Origin: an uncultured Alphaproteobacteria bacterium
GTDB lineage: Bacteria; Pseudomonadota; Alphaproteobacteria; Rhodospirillales; Rhodospirillaceae
NCBI GenBank assembly: GCA_900079695.1
Contig: LT599022.1
Span: forward strand, 834,287-898,286
Length of the DNA stretch: 64,000 nt
Direction of reading: 5' to 3'
Shown here: positions 1 through 11,235 of the stretch, piece after piece
Layout of the letters: each line of letters begins with the position of its first letter
How positions within the stretch are numbered: the stretch's first letter is position 1
The notes under the pieces: generated by a model
Databases searched by the model: none
Told to the model about the DNA's origin: nothing
What the model saw: only the letters and a program-made list of their open reading frames with translations
Translations under genes and position numbers: made by a program

Positions 1-1
1 T

Positions 2-763
2 GGCGACGACGCCCCGGCGATGGACGGCCCGCGGGTGCTGGGACCGGACCCGGAGACCGGCCTGGCGGTGAGCGTGCGCAAGGGCCCCTACGGCGACTAC
101 GTGCAGCTTGGCGAGGAGCGCACCGAGCCCCCCGCCCCCGGCAGCCGCGCGAAGAAGCCCAAGGTGATCAAGCCGAAGCGCGTCTCCCTGCCGCGCGGCA
201 TGGATGCGGCGGCGGTGAGCCTCGAACAGGCGGTGGCGCTGCTGGCGTTGCCGCGCGACCTCGGCGTCGATCCGGAATCCGGCGAGGCGGTGCAGGCGGG
301 CCTCGGCCGCTTTGGCCCCTACGTCAAGCGCGGCGCGATCTACAAGTCGCTCGCCGCCTCCGACGACGTGCTGTCGGTGGATCTCGGCCGGGCGCTGGAG
401 CTGATTTCCCAGTCTCCGTCGGCGAAGAATCCGCCGAAGGAACTCGGCCCCCACCCCGCCGACGGCAAGCCGGTATCGTTGCGTCAGGGGCGGTTCGGTC
501 CCTATGTCCAGCATGGGCAGTTGCGCGCCACCCTGCCGAAGGCCGACCGCGAGGCGGGCGACCTCTCGCTCGCCCGCGCGGTGGAGATCCTCGCGGCCAA
601 GGCGGCGAAGGACGGCGCCCCGGCCAAATCGGCCAAGGCCGAGACGGCGAAGGCCCCGGCGGCGAAGAAAGCCGCCGCCAAGAAACCCGCCGCGAAGAAG
701 AAGACTCCGGCGAAGAAGGCCCCGGCCAAGAAAGCCGCGGCGAAAAAGAAGGAACCCGCGTGA
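2..763 (+). CDS. topA: DNA topoisomerase I, C-terminal part (5' end outside window)
   Basis: The open frame runs in from the left edge without a start, so only the last 253 residues of topoisomerase I are present. They hold at least three copies of the C-terminal topoisomerase repeat, each with a G-P-x-P-x-x-G core followed by a G-R/P-F/Y-G-x-Y-V pattern (around residues 15-40, 85-115 and 145-175). In the family these repeats help bind single-stranded DNA next to the catalytic core that relaxes negative supercoils. The last 50 or so residues are almost pure Lys/Ala/Pro, a basic tail common in high-GC alphaproteobacterial TopA and presumably DNA-binding. The stop codon overlaps the GTG start of rnr (GTGA), so the two are probably translationally coupled. 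Identification is firm for a C-terminal fragment; the Toprim and Tyr-containing domains cannot be checked. Confidence 0.93.
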   Translation, partial: GDDAPAMDGPRVLGPDPETGLAVSVRKGPYGDYVQLGEERTEPPAPGSRAKKPKVIKPKRVSLPRGMDAAAVSLEQAVALLALPRDLGVDPESGEAVQAGLGRFGPYVKRGAIYKSLAASDDVLSVDLGRALELISQSPSAKNPPKELGPHPADGKPVSLRQGRFGPYVQHGQLRATLPKADREAGDLSLARAVEILAAKAAKDGAPAKSAKAETAKAPAAKKAAAKKPAAKKKTPAKKAPAKKAAAKKKEPA

Positions 764-3075
764 CCGCGAAAAAAGCCCCGCTCCCCACCAAGGAGCAGAT
801 CGCCGCCTTCATCCGCGAGGCCGGCGGCGACGTCGGCAAGCGGGAAATCGCGCGCGCGTTTTCGATCACCGGCGACGACCGCCAGTACCTCAAGGAGGTG
901 CTGCGCGACCTCACCGCCGACGGCCGCGTGCGCAAGGGCGCGAAGCGCGCCTTCGCCGACCCGGCGACGCTGCCGACGGTGACGGTGATCGAGATCCACG
1001 CCGCCGACTCCGAGGGCGACCTCCTCGCCCGCCCCGTCACCCAGGCGGACTGGGACACCGCCAAGGCCGCGGGCACTGATGCACCGGTGATCCGGGTGGC
1101 GAAGTCGGATCGCATCAAACCCGCGGTCGGCGTCGGCGACCGGCTGCTGGCGCGGCTCGAACCGCAGGGCCGCAACCGCTACCTCGCCAAGCCGATCCGC
1201 CGCATCTCCCACGGCGCGGCGCGGATCCTCGGCATCGTCGAGGCGGCGGGCGACGCCTTCGTGCTGCGCGCCACCGACCGCAAGGCGTCGGGCGAATTCG
1301 TGATCCTCGCCGAGGACGTCGGCCCCGCCCGCGCGGGCGACCTCGTCACCGCCGAACTCCTGCCGCGCCGCGGCAACCGCTACGGCGCCAAGCAGGTGCG
1401 CGTCGTCGAGCGCCTCGGCAACCGCGCCGACCCGAAGGCGTTCAGCCTGATCGCCCTGCATGCCAACGACATCCCCTACGTCTTCCCCGAACCGGCGATC
1501 CGTCAGGCGGAAGCCGCGAAGCCGGTGACCGCGCTCGGCGACCGGGTGGACCTGCGCAAGGTGCCGCTCGTCACCATCGACGGCGAGGACGCGCGGGACT
1601 TCGACGACGCCGTGTTCGCCGAGCCCGACGACGACCCGCAGAGCCCCGGCGGCTGGCACCTGATCGTCGCGATCGCCGACGTCGCGTGGTACGTCCGCCC
1701 CGGCGACGCGCTCGACCGCGCCGCCAAGGAGCGCGGCAACTCCGTCTACTTCCCCGACCGGGTGGTGCCGATGCTGCCGGAGCAGCTCTCCAACGATCTC
1801 TGCTCGCTGCGCCCGGACGGCGACCGCCCGTGCATGGTCGCCGAGATGTGGATCGACGCCGAGGGCCGGAAGACCCGCCACCGCTTCTTCCGCGCGCTGA
1901 TGCGCTCGGCGGCCCGGCTCACCTACACCCAGGTGCAGCGCGCCCACGACGGTCAGCCGGACGAAACCGCCGAACCGTTGATGGATGCGGTGATCCGCCC
2001 GCTCTACGGCGCCTATCGCGCGCTCGACACCGCCCGGCAGGCACGCGGCACCCTCGACCTCGACATTCCGGAAAAGCGGATCCTGGTCGACGAAACCGGT
2101 GCCGTCACCGGGGTGCAGGTGCGCGAGCGCTTCGACAGCCACAAGCTGATCGAGGAGTTCATGATCCTCGCCAACGTCGCCGCCGCCGAAGCGCTGGAGA
2201 CGGCGCGCCAGCCGGTGGTCTACCGGGTTCACGACGAACCCTCGCTGGAGAAGCTCGAAGCGCTGCGCACCACCCTGCAGACCGTCGGCATCCGCCTCGC
2301 CAAGGGGCAGGTGATGCAGCCCAAGCACTTCATGCGCATCCTCGAACAGGCGGAGCGCCTGCCCGCGCGGGAAATGGTCCACCAGATGGTGCTGCGAACC
2401 CAGGCGCAGGCGCAGTACGACTTCGCCAACATCGGCCACTTCGGCCTCGCGCTCCGACGCTACGCCCACTTCACCTCGCCGATCCGCCGCTACGCCGACC
2501 TTCTGGTGCACCGCGCGCTGATCTCCGGCTTCGGCCTCGGCGAAGGCGGCCTGCCCCCCGACGCGCTCGCCACCGCCGACGAGGTCGCCGCGCACATCTC
2601 GATGACCGAGCGCCGCGCCGCCAAGGCCGAGCGCGAAGTCGTGGACCGCTATGCCGCCCTCTACCTCGCCGATCGCGTCGGCGCACGGTTCCAGGGGCGG
2701 ATCGGCGGCGTCGCCCGCTTCGGGCTGTTCGTCACCCTCACCGAAACCGGCGCGGACGGACTGGTGCCGGTCTCGACCCTGCCGGGCGGCGACTTCTACC
2801 GCCACGACGAAGCGCGCAACCGCCTGGTCGGCAGCCGCGACGGCCGGGTGTTCGCCCTCGGCGACGCGGTCACGGTGCGGCTGTTGGAGGCCGACCCGGT
2901 GACCGGTTCGCTGGTGCTGGCGCTCTCGGAAGGCGAGGACGACGACGCGCCGCCCCCGCCGCGCGATCCGCAGCGCTTCCGCACCGGCCCGCGGCGCGCG
3001 CCGAAACCGCCGAAAACCCCCGGCAAACCGGGGCGCGGCAAGGTCGCCAAGGGCAACGCCAAGCGCCGCCGTTGA
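760..3075 (+). CDS. rnr: Ribonuclease R
   Basis: A 771-residue 3'-to-5' exoribonuclease of the RNB (RNase II/R) family, which degrades structured RNA in the cytoplasm. An N-terminal winged-helix-like segment (about 10-80) is followed by cold-shock type RNA-binding regions, then the RNB catalytic domain. The acidic active-site signature EDARDFDDAV lies near residues 276-285 and the conserved HFTSPIRRYADL segment near 568-579. An S1 domain (about 645-720) and a basic Pro/Lys/Arg tail close the protein. The length fits RNase R rather than RNase II. The GTG start at 760 overlaps the topA stop and is the only start compatible with the family N-terminus. Pairing with topA is common in alphaproteobacteria. 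Confidence 0.95.
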   Translation: MTAKKAPLPTKEQIAAFIREAGGDVGKREIARAFSITGDDRQYLKEVLRDLTADGRVRKGAKRAFADPATLPTVTVIEIHAADSEGDLLARPVTQADWDTAKAAGTDAPVIRVAKSDRIKPAVGVGDRLLARLEPQGRNRYLAKPIRRISHGAARILGIVEAAGDAFVLRATDRKASGEFVILAEDVGPARAGDLVTAELLPRRGNRYGAKQVRVVERLGNRADPKAFSLIALHANDIPYVFPEPAIRQAEAAKPVTALGDRVDLRKVPLVTIDGEDARDFDDAVFAEPDDDPQSPGGWHLIVAIADVAWYVRPGDALDRAAKERGNSVYFPDRVVPMLPEQLSNDLCSLRPDGDRPCMVAEMWIDAEGRKTRHRFFRALMRSAARLTYTQVQRAHDGQPDETAEPLMDAVIRPLYGAYRALDTARQARGTLDLDIPEKRILVDETGAVTGVQVRERFDSHKLIEEFMILANVAAAEALETARQPVVYRVHDEPSLEKLEALRTTLQTVGIRLAKGQVMQPKHFMRILEQAERLPAREMVHQMVLRTQAQAQYDFANIGHFGLALRRYAHFTSPIRRYADLLVHRALISGFGLGEGGLPPDALATADEVAAHISMTERRAAKAEREVVDRYAALYLADRVGARFQGRIGGVARFGLFVTLTETGADGLVPVSTLPGGDFYRHDEARNRLVGSRDGRVFALGDAVTVRLLEADPVTGSLVLALSEGEDDDAPPPPRDPQRFRTGPRRAPKPPKTPGKPGRGKVAKGNAKRRR

Positions 3076-3127
3076 CGGCGGACGCCGGCCGGAGTTCACT
3101 ACGCTTCCTTTGCAACGAGGAGCGACG

Positions 3128-4708
3128 ATGCGGGCGACTGCGACCACCACTCTGCGACGGACCGCCGCGAGCCTCGGCGCCGCGCTGCTGCTCGCCTGGG
3201 CCGCGCCCGCGCCCGCGGCGATCGACGCGCCCGAGGTCGGCCGGGTGCTCGCCTACGGCCTGCGCGCGATCGAGAGCCGCGCCCTCGATCAGGTGAGCCT
3301 CAAGGAGATCACCGTCGACGGTCTGCGCGGCCTTGCGGTGATCGAGCCGGGGTTCGGCCTCGCGCAATCGGGCAAAACCCTGTCCGCCAGCCTCGCCGGC
3401 CGCGAGATCGGCCGCTGGGACTCCCCCACCGCCGACACCCCGGAAGGCTGGTCGACCCTCGCGATGTTCGTGATCCAGGCGGCACAGGCGAAATCGGGCG
3501 CGCTCGCGCACGCCGACGAGGAGGCGCTCTATCAGGCGTTCTTCGATTCCGCGCTGGGGCCGCTCGACCCGTTCTCGCGCTACGCCGGGCGTGTCGAGGC
3601 GGAGCAGCAGCAGGAGCGCCGCAACGGCTTCGGCGGCGCGGGCATCCGCTACCGCCTCTATCGCGATCACCTGGAGGTCACCTCGGTGCTGGAGGGAACC
3701 CCCGCCGAGGAGGCCGACATCGCGCCCGGCGACCGCGTCGTCGCGATCGAGGGCACGGTGGTGAACGGCCTCTCGCGCAAGGAGGTTCACGACCTTCTGC
3801 GCGGCCCGGTGGACAGCCCGCTGCGCCTCACCGTCTCGCGCGGCGGCGCGGAACGCGCCGTCACCCTGCGTCGCGGGCTGGTCTCGACACCGACCGCGTT
3901 CATGTCGGTGGAGGACGGCGTGCCGCACCTCAAGGTGACGCGCTTCTCGCAGCAGACCGTCGCCCTCGCCCGCCGTCTGATCGAGGAAACCCTCGCCGCC
4001 CGGGCGGAACCGCCGCCGGGGCTGATCCTCGACCTGCGCGGCAATCCGGGCGGATTGCTCGACCAGGCGGTGGGCCTGTCCGATCTCTTCCTGGTCAAGG
4101 GCGACATCGTCGCCACCCGTGGTCGCCACCCGCAGACGATGCAGAGCTATCAGGCGACCCAGACCGACGTGCCGGGGGGCGACATTCTCAAGAACCTGCC
4201 GGTTCTGGTGCTGATCGACGGCAAGACCGCGTCCGCCGCCGAGATCGTCGCCGCCGCGCTCCAGGCCGACGACCGCGCGGTGGTGATCGGCACCACCTCC
4301 TACGGCAAGGGCACGGTGCAGACGGTGGTGGCGATGCCCAACGGCGGCGAGATGACGCTGACCTGGTCGCGCTTCTACACCCCCACCGGCTATGCCCTGC
4401 ACGGCCTCGGCGTGATGCCGACGGTATGCACCGCCGAGGGCCGCACCACGCCCGAAGCGGTGATGGCGTCGCTCGCCTCGGGGGCGCTGCCCGCGATCGC
4501 CAACGCGGCGCGCTGGCGCAGCGTCGGGCTGGCCGATAGCGAGGGGCGCCACGCGCTGCGGCGAATCTGCCCGCCCGAGGACCACGGCAACCGCGACGCC
4601 CTCGACCTCGACGTCGCCCAGGCGATTCTCCTCACCCCCGGGGCCTACCGCACCGCGCTTGCCGCGCTTGCCGCCACCCAGGCGAGCCGTGGGCCGGATA
4701 AGCCTTGA
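3128..4708 (+). CDS. S41 family C-terminal processing peptidase (PDZ protease)
   Basis: A 526-residue periplasmic serine protease of the carboxyl-terminal processing (CtpA/Tsp) type. The start chosen is ATG 3128, preceded by GAGGAG; an in-frame TTG 18 bases upstream is less likely. Residues 1-31 form a signal peptide (Arg-rich start, Ala/Leu core, A-x-A end). A PDZ domain occupies about 170-255, with G-F-G-G-A-G-I at its start and A-P-G-D-R-V-V-A-I. The S41 core follows, with L-D-L-R-G-N-P-G-G, the nucleophile Ser369 in GKTASAAEI and the general base Lys394 in SYGKGTVQT. The Ser-Lys spacing of 25 matches the family. Its physiological substrate is unknown. It probably has its own promoter or reads through from rnr, 52 bases upstream. 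Confidence 0.9.
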   Translation: MRATATTTLRRTAASLGAALLLAWAAPAPAAIDAPEVGRVLAYGLRAIESRALDQVSLKEITVDGLRGLAVIEPGFGLAQSGKTLSASLAGREIGRWDSPTADTPEGWSTLAMFVIQAAQAKSGALAHADEEALYQAFFDSALGPLDPFSRYAGRVEAEQQQERRNGFGGAGIRYRLYRDHLEVTSVLEGTPAEEADIAPGDRVVAIEGTVVNGLSRKEVHDLLRGPVDSPLRLTVSRGGAERAVTLRRGLVSTPTAFMSVEDGVPHLKVTRFSQQTVALARRLIEETLAARAEPPPGLILDLRGNPGGLLDQAVGLSDLFLVKGDIVATRGRHPQTMQSYQATQTDVPGGDILKNLPVLVLIDGKTASAAEIVAAALQADDRAVVIGTTSYGKGTVQTVVAMPNGGEMTLTWSRFYTPTGYALHGLGVMPTVCTAEGRTTPEAVMASLASGALPAIANAARWRSVGLADSEGRHALRRICPPEDHGNRDALDLDVAQAILLTPGAYRTALAALAATQASRGPDKP

Positions 4709-4775
4709 CATCGGCGTGGGAAAGGTTATTTTCCGCGCTTCATACGGTTTCATTCTCTAGCGATGGATTCAAGTC

Positions 4776-4943
4776 ATGGCCAAGCCCGCCACCGTGCTCG
4801 TGAAGCTGGAAAGCACCGCCGGCACCGGCTATTTCTACGTGATCAAGAAGAACCCGCGGAACACCACCGAAAAGATGGAATTCCGCAAGTACGATCCCGT
4901 GGTGCGCAAGCACGTCGCCTTCAAGGAAACCAAGCTGAAGTAA
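4776..4943 (+). CDS. rpmG: 50S ribosomal protein L33
   Basis: A 55-residue protein starting [20 protein letters not shown] and ending [11 protein letters not shown], matching the whole length of bacterial L33. This is the Cys-free form (no CxxC zinc motifs), as is usual in alphaproteobacteria. It is a structural protein of the large ribosomal subunit near the E site. It follows the S41 peptidase gene by 67 bases and is followed by a GC-rich hairpin, so it is probably a short transcription unit. No strong Shine-Dalgarno is seen; GGATTC lies just upstream. Confidence 0.95.
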   Translation: MAKPATVLVKLESTAGTGYFYVIKKNPRNTTEKMEFRKYDPVVRKHVAFKETKLK

Positions 4944-4966
4944 TCTTCGGCGGTTTCTCCATTGCC

Positions 4967-4994
4967 AAGCGCCCGGCCTCGCGGCCGGGCGCTT
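4967..4994 (+). terminator. Terminator-like hairpin after rpmG
   Basis: A 12-bp perfect stem (AAGCGCCCGGCC / GGCCGGGCGCTT) with a TCGC loop, lying 23 bases after the rpmG stop and just before the convergent receiver-domain gene. The T-tract after it is short (TT-G-T), but the minus strand reads GGCAATGG, so it fits best as the rpmG terminator, possibly shared by both genes. Confidence 0.75.
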
Positions 4995-4996
4995 TG

Positions 4997-5356
4997 TCAT
5001 GCCAACGCGACCTTCAGGCGCGCCAGAACCTCCCCCGCCGTGAACGGCTTGGCGACGAACGCCGCGAACGGCGGGTCGTCCCAGGCGTCGTCGAGCAGTT
5101 CGTGCGCGTCGAGGCCGCTGCACGCCCATATCGGCGCATCGCCGATCGACCCGCGCAGACGCCGCGCCCAGTCGACGCCGCTGCCGTCCGGCAGGCGCAG
5201 ATCCATCACCACCAGGGCGGGCGGCCGCGCCGCAGCCGCGGCGAGCGCCTCGGCGCCGGTGCGCGCCACCTCCGCCTCTCCGCCGGCGAGGCTCACCAGC
5301 TCGCTCCAGAGATGCGCGCCGGGGGCGCTGTCCTCGACGATCAGAACCCGCCTCAT
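4997..5356 (-). CDS. Single-domain response regulator (receiver, CheY-like)
   Basis: A 119-residue stand-alone receiver domain. Asp9 in VEDS belongs to the acidic pocket, Asp52 in VVMDLRLPDG is the phosphoacceptor, Ser80 stands in the Thr/Ser switch position and Lys103 lies in AKPF. There is no output domain, so it would act by binding a partner protein or as a phosphate shuttle. Its ATG overlaps the stop of the upstream DUF423 gene (ATGA), which implies co-translation. No histidine kinase is adjacent. The partner is unknown. Confidence 0.85.
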   Translation of the reverse strand: MRRVLIVEDSAPGAHLWSELVSLAGGEAEVARTGAEALAAAAARPPALVVMDLRLPDGSGVDWARRLRGSIGDAPIWACSGLDAHELLDDAWDDPPFAAFVAKPFTAGEVLARLKVALA

Positions 5357-5739
5357 CGTCGCGCCAGCCCCCAGGCGGCGGCGGCGGCGAACCCCCACCC
5401 CGCGATCATCAGCAACGCCCCTGCGGGCACCACCGGCCCGAGATCGAGCATCGCCAGCGCGCGCAAGTAGAGTCCGCCGGAAAACCCGCACACGCCCAGC
5501 AGCCACAGCAGCGCAGCCCAGCGCAGCCGCGCGGCCGTCGCGCCCGCGAGCGGCGCGACCAGGGCGGCGGCGAACGCCGCCACCGCGTGCGGCAGATGAT
5601 AGGCGAGTCCGATATCGACGAGCGGCCCGCCGCCCAGCATGTGCGCCGACACCGCGCCGACGACGATCGCCGCCGCGCCGAACGCCGCCGCGCCGACCGC
5701 GAGCGCACCGCCGCAGCCGTTCAAGGAAGAGAGTCTCAT
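5353..5739 (-). CDS. DUF423 family small membrane protein
   Basis: A 128-residue, very hydrophobic protein with four predicted transmembrane segments (about 8-30, 38-60, 68-88 and 98-122). The conserved DUF423 features are visible: an H-x-L-P-H-A segment after the first helix, a G-F-S-G-G-L-Y-L motif, and P-A-G-A-L-L-M-I-A-G-W near the end. The family (YgdD/YwdK-like) sits in the inner membrane and has no proven function. The start chosen is ATG 5739 rather than an in-frame ATG 48 bases upstream, because the family begins close to the first helix and GGGGGA precedes it. It overlaps the following receiver gene by four bases. Confidence 0.75.
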   Translation of the reverse strand: MRLSSLNGCGGALAVGAAAFGAAAIVVGAVSAHMLGGGPLVDIGLAYHLPHAVAAFAAALVAPLAGATAARLRWAALLWLLGVCGFSGGLYLRALAMLDLGPVVPAGALLMIAGWGFAAAAAWGLARR

Positions 5740-5814
5740 GGAATCCCCCGGAGATGGTTTCGTCTTCATCTTGTCGCGCGGAGGCATTCCTACAACCGCG
5801 CCGGACAGGAAAAA

Positions 5815-5840
5815 GGCCGGGCTTGGGTGAAGCCCGGCCG
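5815..5840 (-). terminator. Rho-independent terminator downstream of the Crp-family gene
   Basis: A 10-bp stem GGCCGGGCTT / AAGCCCGGCC. Read on the minus strand it is followed directly by TTTTTCC, a proper U-tract. It lies about 130 bases downstream of the Crp-type gene and upstream of the DUF423 gene, so it separates these two minus-strand units. Confidence 0.8.
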
Positions 5841-5968
5841 AAGTATGCTCTTGAGGGAAAGAGGATACCGATATCGACGAAGTCCGTCGATATTCGGAGC
5901 ATGCCCGAGACGCGCCGCAGACGAAGTGACGGGCGTCACCAAGACTCGGAAATTATGGGAAATTCCGG

Positions 5969-6667
5969 TTACGGTTCGCCCCGCACGTCCTCGACGATGG
6001 CGGCCAGGCGCGGCACGTCGAGAACCTGGAGCGCGTTCTTCTCGCGCTTGAGAATCCCCTGGCGGGAGAGATCGCTCATCACCCGCGCCACCGTCTCCCG
6101 CGTGGTGGAGACCCGGCTGGCGAGATCGGAATGCACCGGAATCGGCGAGATCGTCGCGCTCGTCGCGCCGTTCTGCGCGGCCGCACGGGCAAGGCGGAGG
6201 ATCTCCGCATGCACGCGGTTGTTGGCGCCGAGAGTCGAAAGATCGAGGATTCGCCCCGAGGAGGTGCGCACCACCTCGGCGAGCCGCCGCATCACCGCGA
6301 GCGCCAGCGCCGGAGTCTCGGTGGCGACCTTGCGGAAAGTCTCGTCGCCGACGCTGCCGACCACCGATGCCTCGACCGCCATCACGCTGGCCGAGCGCGG
6401 CGCGCCGTCGAGGGCGGCGAGTTCGCCGAAATGGCCGCCGGGGCCGATGTCGTCGAGGGTGATCTCGCGGCCGGAAACCGAATAGAGCACCACCCGCACC
6501 TTGCCCGCAACGACGAAGAAGACGTCACGGGTTTCGCTCTGGCGGTCGATGATCTCCTCGCCGGCGCGGAAACGGCGCCAGACGATCGCGCGGTCGAGCA
6601 CCGCCAGCGCCGCGGGCGGCAGTGCGGAAAACATCGCGATGTCGGCAGCGCTGAACTTTGGGGTCAT
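5969..6667 (-). CDS. Crp/Fnr family transcriptional regulator
   Basis: A 232-residue regulator. Residues about 10-125 form a cyclic-nucleotide-binding beta-roll with the phosphate-binding cassette FGELAALDGAPRSAS (about 95-110), which resembles true cAMP/cGMP-binding CRP proteins. No N-terminal Cys cluster is present, which argues against an oxygen-sensing FNR. Residues about 150-225 contain the HTH_Crp domain with SDLASRVSTTRETVARVMSDL as its recognition region. It is a single gene bounded by a terminator downstream and the amtB terminator upstream. A class III cyclase gene lies in the same window, but a link is only a guess. The Shine-Dalgarno is weak; ATG 6667 fits the family N-terminus. 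Confidence 0.88.
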   Translation of the reverse strand: MTPKFSAADIAMFSALPPAALAVLDRAIVWRRFRAGEEIIDRQSETRDVFFVVAGKVRVVLYSVSGREITLDDIGPGGHFGELAALDGAPRSASVMAVEASVVGSVGDETFRKVATETPALALAVMRRLAEVVRTSSGRILDLSTLGANNRVHAEILRLARAAAQNGATSATISPIPVHSDLASRVSTTRETVARVMSDLSRQGILKREKNALQVLDVPRLAAIVEDVRGEP

Positions 6668-6777
6668 CGGCTCGGACTTGGGCAGCGGAGTGCGCCGGGG
6701 AAGCGCCTCACATCAATCTCAGACTATCGGCTTCCGCGTCAAGAAACTATGAACGGTTTTAGGGAATTGTGCCGCCA

Positions 6778-6813
6778 TAAAAAACGCCGGGGCGCAAATT
6801 CGCGCCCCGGCGT
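6778..6813 (-). terminator. Terminator downstream of the first amtB
   Basis: A 12-bp perfect stem ACGCCGGGGCGC / GCGCCCCGGCGT with a short AT-rich loop. On the minus strand it is followed by TTTTTTATGG, a clear U-tract. It lies 20 bases past the amtB stop and closes the glnK-amtB unit. Confidence 0.88.
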
Positions 6814-6832
6814 CCGGACGATGTCGGACCGA

Positions 6833-8191
<1,359 letters not shown>

Positions 8192-8205
8192 GTCCGACTG
8201 TCTCC

Positions 8206-8655
<450 letters not shown>

Positions 8656-8790
8656 TTATCTATATATATTAATGAGATAGATCAATCCTTGAAGAACCGG
8701 AGAAAGCCGAGCCCCACCCATTTGCCCAACTTATGCGCAACTCCTTCGCTTTGCTGAATTATTTCGCAGAGACTGGCCGCGCACAAACGC

Positions 8791-8820
8791 ACGGCGCCGG
8801 AGACCGCTCTCCGGCGCCGT
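8791..8820 (-). terminator. Hairpin downstream of the second amtB
   Basis: A 13-bp perfect stem (ACGGCGCCGGAGA / TCTCCGGCGCCGT) with a four-base loop, 26 bases past the amtB copy 2 stop. The minus-strand tail is only GCGTTTGTG, so the U-tract is weak. It probably ends the second glnK-amtB unit. The rest of the gap between 8545 and 8846 holds the sigma-54 promoter of copy 1 and AT-rich DNA without a gene. Confidence 0.6.
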
Positions 8821-8846
8821 ACGTTCCGCCGGAACGGCGGAGGCGA

Positions 8847-10148
8847 TCAGTGCGACAGGGTTTCGCCGTGCAGGGCGAAATCGAGGCCGTCGCGCTCGAC
8901 CTGACGGCCGACCCGAAGCCCGAACGCCACGTCGATGATCTTGAGGATCACGAAGCTGCCGATCGCCGACCAGACCATCGTCAGCACGATGCCCTCGATC
9001 TGCGTCACCACCTGCATCGGATTGCCGTCGATCAGGCCCGACTTGCCGTCGCCGCCGATGAACGCGGTGGCGAACACGCCGGTCAGCACCGCGCCGACGA
9101 TCCCGCCGACGCCGTGCACGCCCCAGACGTCGAGCGCATCGTCGTAGCCGAACATCGCCTTGAGTCCGGTCACGCCCCAATAGCAGGCGCCACCCGCGAC
9201 GAAGCCGATCGCGAGCGCGCTGCCGACCGTGACGAAGCCGCACGCCGGGGTGATCGCCACCAGACCGGCGACCGCGCCCGAGGCCGCGCCGAGCAGGCTC
9301 GGCTTGCCGCGCTTGACCCACTCGACGAGCGACCAGGCGACCACCGCCGCGGCGGTCGCGACGTGGGTGTTGATCATCGCATAGCCCGCGAGACCACCGG
9401 AGGCGAGCGCCGACCCGGCGTTGAAGCCGAACCAGCCGACCCACAGCAGCGCCGCGCCGATCATCGTCAGGGCGAGGTTGTGGGGCGCCATGTTCTCCGT
9501 GCCGAGGCCCTCGCGCTTGCCCACCATCAGGGTGGCGACAAGACCCGCGACCGCGGCATTGATGTGGACCACGGTGCCGCCCGCGAAATCGAGCACGCCC
9601 TGGCCGCCGAGATAGCCGCCCGGTCCCCAGACCATGTGCGCCACCGGCACGTAGACGATCATCAGCCAGAGGCCGAGGAACAGCATCATCGCCGAGAACT
9701 TCATGCGGTCCGCCGGGCCGCCGATGATCAGCGCCGGAGTGATCACCGCGAAGGTGCACTGGAACATCACGAACACCGTCTCGGGAATCGTGCCGGAGAG
9801 GGTGTCGGGGCCGATGCCCGCCAGCATCAGGCGGCCGGTCCCGCCGAGGAACGGGTTGCCCTCGGTGAACGCGAGGCTGTAGCCCGCAACCACCCACAGC
9901 ACCGACAGCATGCCGGTGGCGAACAGGCACTGCATCAGCACCGTGAGCACGTTCTTCTGCCGCACCAGGCCGCCGTAGAACAGCGCAAGGCCGGGCACGG
10001 TCATCAGCAGCACCAGCACCGACGACATCAGCATCCAGGCGGTGTCGCCGGTGTCGAGCGCGGGCGCGGCGGTCTGCGCGAGCGCCGGAGTCGCCCAGGC
10101 GGCCGCCGCGAAGGCGCCGAGCGGCGCCGCGAATTTGATCTTGGTCAT
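8847..10148 (-). CDS. amtB: Ammonium transporter (AmtB, E. coli-like clade)
   Basis: A 433-residue ammonium channel with a signal peptide (about 1-25, ending ALAQ) and eleven predicted transmembrane helices. The N-terminal helix (MSSVLVLLMTVPGLALFYGG) closely follows E. coli AmtB. The pore histidines lie in VVHINAAVAG and VWGVHGVGG. A WVGWFGFNAGS segment is shared by both copies. Start ATG 10148 has GAGG nine bases upstream and follows the second glnK by 17 bases. It is clearly not a recent duplicate of the first amtB, since the two belong to different Amt subtypes. Confidence 0.94.
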   Translation of the reverse strand: MTKIKFAAPLGAFAAAAWATPALAQTAAPALDTGDTAWMLMSSVLVLLMTVPGLALFYGGLVRQKNVLTVLMQCLFATGMLSVLWVVAGYSLAFTEGNPFLGGTGRLMLAGIGPDTLSGTIPETVFVMFQCTFAVITPALIIGGPADRMKFSAMMLFLGLWLMIVYVPVAHMVWGPGGYLGGQGVLDFAGGTVVHINAAVAGLVATLMVGKREGLGTENMAPHNLALTMIGAALLWVGWFGFNAGSALASGGLAGYAMINTHVATAAAVVAWSLVEWVKRGKPSLLGAASGAVAGLVAITPACGFVTVGSALAIGFVAGGACYWGVTGLKAMFGYDDALDVWGVHGVGGIVGAVLTGVFATAFIGGDGKSGLIDGNPMQVVTQIEGIVLTMVWSAIGSFVILKIIDVAFGLRVGRQVERDGLDFALHGETLSH

Positions 10149-10165
10149 GTCGATGATCCTCGAAC

Positions 10166-10606
<441 letters not shown>

Positions 10607-10710
10607 TCATGCGGGGAAGTGTGCGGATCCTGCGAGGGCTTGCCGTACGGGTGAAGACCGCGGCGCGGGCACATGCCCATTTCCGCGCCATCCGACGCCC
10701 GAAATGCACG

Positions 10711-10740
10711 CCGGGCCGGAGGATCGCTCCCCCGGCCCGG
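10711..10740 (-). terminator. Hairpin downstream of the third glnK
   Basis: A 9-bp GC stem (CCGGGCCGG / CCGGCCCGG) extended by partial inner pairing, 21 bases past the third glnK stop. No T-tract follows on the minus strand. It may act as an inefficient terminator between the third glnK and the second glnK-amtB unit. Confidence 0.45.
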
Positions 10741-10761
10741 CAACTGCCTCGGGCGCAGGCG

Positions 10762-11235
<474 letters not shown>

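Noticed and set aside
502-3150. A long minus-strand frame opposite topA/rnr
   Set aside because: Composition is typical of an antisense shadow in GC-rich DNA, and the opposite strand encodes clear TopA and RNase R.
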